From NCBI GenBank assembly GCA_934155625.1, contig CAKPHD010000026.1:1-24134 (forward strand): a stretch of DNA of 24,134 nt. The letters are read 5' to 3'. The notes beneath the pieces were generated by a model. That model did not search any database, had not been told where the DNA came from, and worked only from the letters and a program-made list of their open reading frames with translations. Origin of the DNA: an uncultured Clostridia bacterium (GTDB lineage: Bacteria; Bacillota; Clostridia; TANB77; CAG-508). The translations under genes and the position numbers were made by a program. Below are positions 23,880 through 24,134 of this stretch, piece after piece. Numbering within the stretch: the first letter of the stretch is position 1; every line of letters begins with the position of its first letter.

Positions 23880-23914
23880 TGAGTCCATTCTAGTATATCG
23901 CTACACAGGACTCA
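23880..23914 (-). other. Hairpin immediately after the putative DGR variable region
   Basis: TGAGTCC (23880-23886) and GGACTCA (23908-23914) form a perfect 7-bp stem around a 21-base loop, eight bases beyond the stop codon of the FGE-like gene. Characterised DGR targets carry a hairpin or cruciform at this place that marks the site for mutagenic homing. Confidence 0.6.
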
Positions 23915-23922
23915 GGGCTACC

Positions 23923-24134
23923 TTAATAAAGTGCCCCCCTGAAACCGACGCCAACGCCGTAATCGGTCGTACCGCCGATGTCACGTCCCACTGCTGGACC
24001 GCCGCCACCATAGTAGTTGTAATAGCCACCTCGATCAGCACAAGGATAGCTTGAATCAGAAGTATATTCTAATGTCCACTCCCCTACATTTCCGGCCAAA
24101 TCATATATTCCTTGTTTACTAAATGTATCACTTG
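23923..24134 (-). CDS. C-terminal part of an FGE/C-type-lectin-fold protein with putative DGR variable region (5' end outside window)
   Basis: Reading the minus strand in from the right edge gives 69 residues to a TAA at 23923-23925. The first part (QGIYDLAGNVGEWTLEYTSD) is the conserved GNVxEW region of the formylglycine-generating-enzyme/sulfatase-modifying family, and the end GVGFRGALY is the usual family terminus. Between them lies a Gly/Tyr/Asp-rich stretch (RGGYYNYYGGGGPAVGR, then DIGGTTDYGVGVG). Nearly all its varied codons end in C or T (TAT, TAC, GGT, GGC, GAC, ATC, GAT, GTT, GTC), as expected when AAC and AAT codons in a template are mutated at their adenines. Bases 23941-24000 are 38/60 G+C in an AT-rich genome. 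With the hairpin just downstream, this fits a DGR target. Such proteins usually display a ligand-binding surface. The frame is open to the edge. Confidence 0.8.
   Translation of the reverse strand, partial: SDTFSKQGIYDLAGNVGEWTLEYTSDSSYPCADRGGYYNYYGGGGPAVGRDIGGTTDYGVGVGFRGALY
23934..24040 (-). other. Putative DGR variable region (VR) with G-rich end
   Basis: The segment from about the GGT GGC TAT codons to the G-rich AGGGGGGCA before the stop has the expected layout of a VR: adenine-derived variable codons first, then an invariant G/C-rich stretch that could serve as the IMH (initiation of mutagenic homing) element. No matching template repeat is in the window, so boundaries are approximate. 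Confidence 0.6.

Larger units (their letters stand above)
23335..23922. other. Intergenic region between the deaminase-like gene and the partial FGE-like gene
   Basis: No credible protein gene. It holds the deaminase leader and promoter (23370-23444), a full palindromic repeat (23499-23654), a terminator-type palindrome (23710-23764), a GC-rich hairpin (23801-23842) and the hairpin just after the variable region (23880-23914). The plus-strand frame over 23746-24054 is the antisense of the variable region. Confidence 0.65.

Noticed and set aside
23746..24054. Plus-strand 102-codon open frame at the right edge
   Set aside because: It is antisense to the FGE-like C-terminus, has no ribosome site, and is open only because of the GC-rich variable region.
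1..24134. CRISPR array, tRNA or rRNA genes
   Set aside because: No regularly spaced direct repeats and no cloverleaf or rRNA signature found by reading. A covariance-model tRNA scan would be decisive but was not available.

Overview
The window is about 24 kb of very AT-rich DNA from a low-GC Firmicute, most likely an uncultured Clostridia-type anaerobe. The evidence is the ylxM-ffh-rpsP-khpA-rimM-trmD-rplS operon order, strong AGGAGG ribosome sites, sigma-A promoters of TTGACA/17/TATAAT type and many U-tract terminators. The species cannot be named from the sequence. Almost every gene is on the minus strand, so transcription runs from high to low coordinates.

Right edge (23335-24134): the 3' end of a formylglycine-generating-enzyme-like (C-type-lectin-fold) protein. 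Its last 35 codons are strikingly GC-rich and look like the variable region of a diversity-generating retroelement (DGR), followed by a hairpin and a structured 3' UTR. Next comes a palindromic repeat with a partial second copy at the left edge. No reverse transcriptase or template repeat is inside the window. 20848-23334: an 828-residue adenosine-deaminase-like enzyme fused to a probable SLOG/LOG-type nucleotide-binding domain, with its own promoter and an attenuator-like leader hairpin. 16795-20748: the conserved translation/secretion operon (YlxM, SRP protein Ffh, S16, KhpA, RimM, TrmD, L19). 15868-16788: a terminator-bounded pair of divergent small genes of unknown function. 12471-15745: a Lon-like protease and an OGG1-type glycosylase in one operon. 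9976-12396: leucyl-tRNA synthetase. 7922-9874: topoisomerase III. 7707-7877: a plus-strand 56-codon cysteine-rich gene divergent from mfd. 3262-7549: mfd and a SpoU-type rRNA methyltransferase. 535-2897: a small DUF6514-like gene and topoisomerase I. 1-534: topA terminator, a strongly folded RNA or palindromic element, a partial repeat, and a promoter firing out of the left edge.

The housekeeping genes serve DNA topology (TopA, TopB), repair (Mfd, OGG-like), translation (LeuRS, L19, S16, RimM, TrmD, rRNA methylation), SRP targeting and proteolysis. Candidates for something new are the putative DGR variable region, the deaminase-SLOG fusion, the folded element at 259-439, the dispersed palindromic repeat, and the small accessory genes placed between housekeeping operons.
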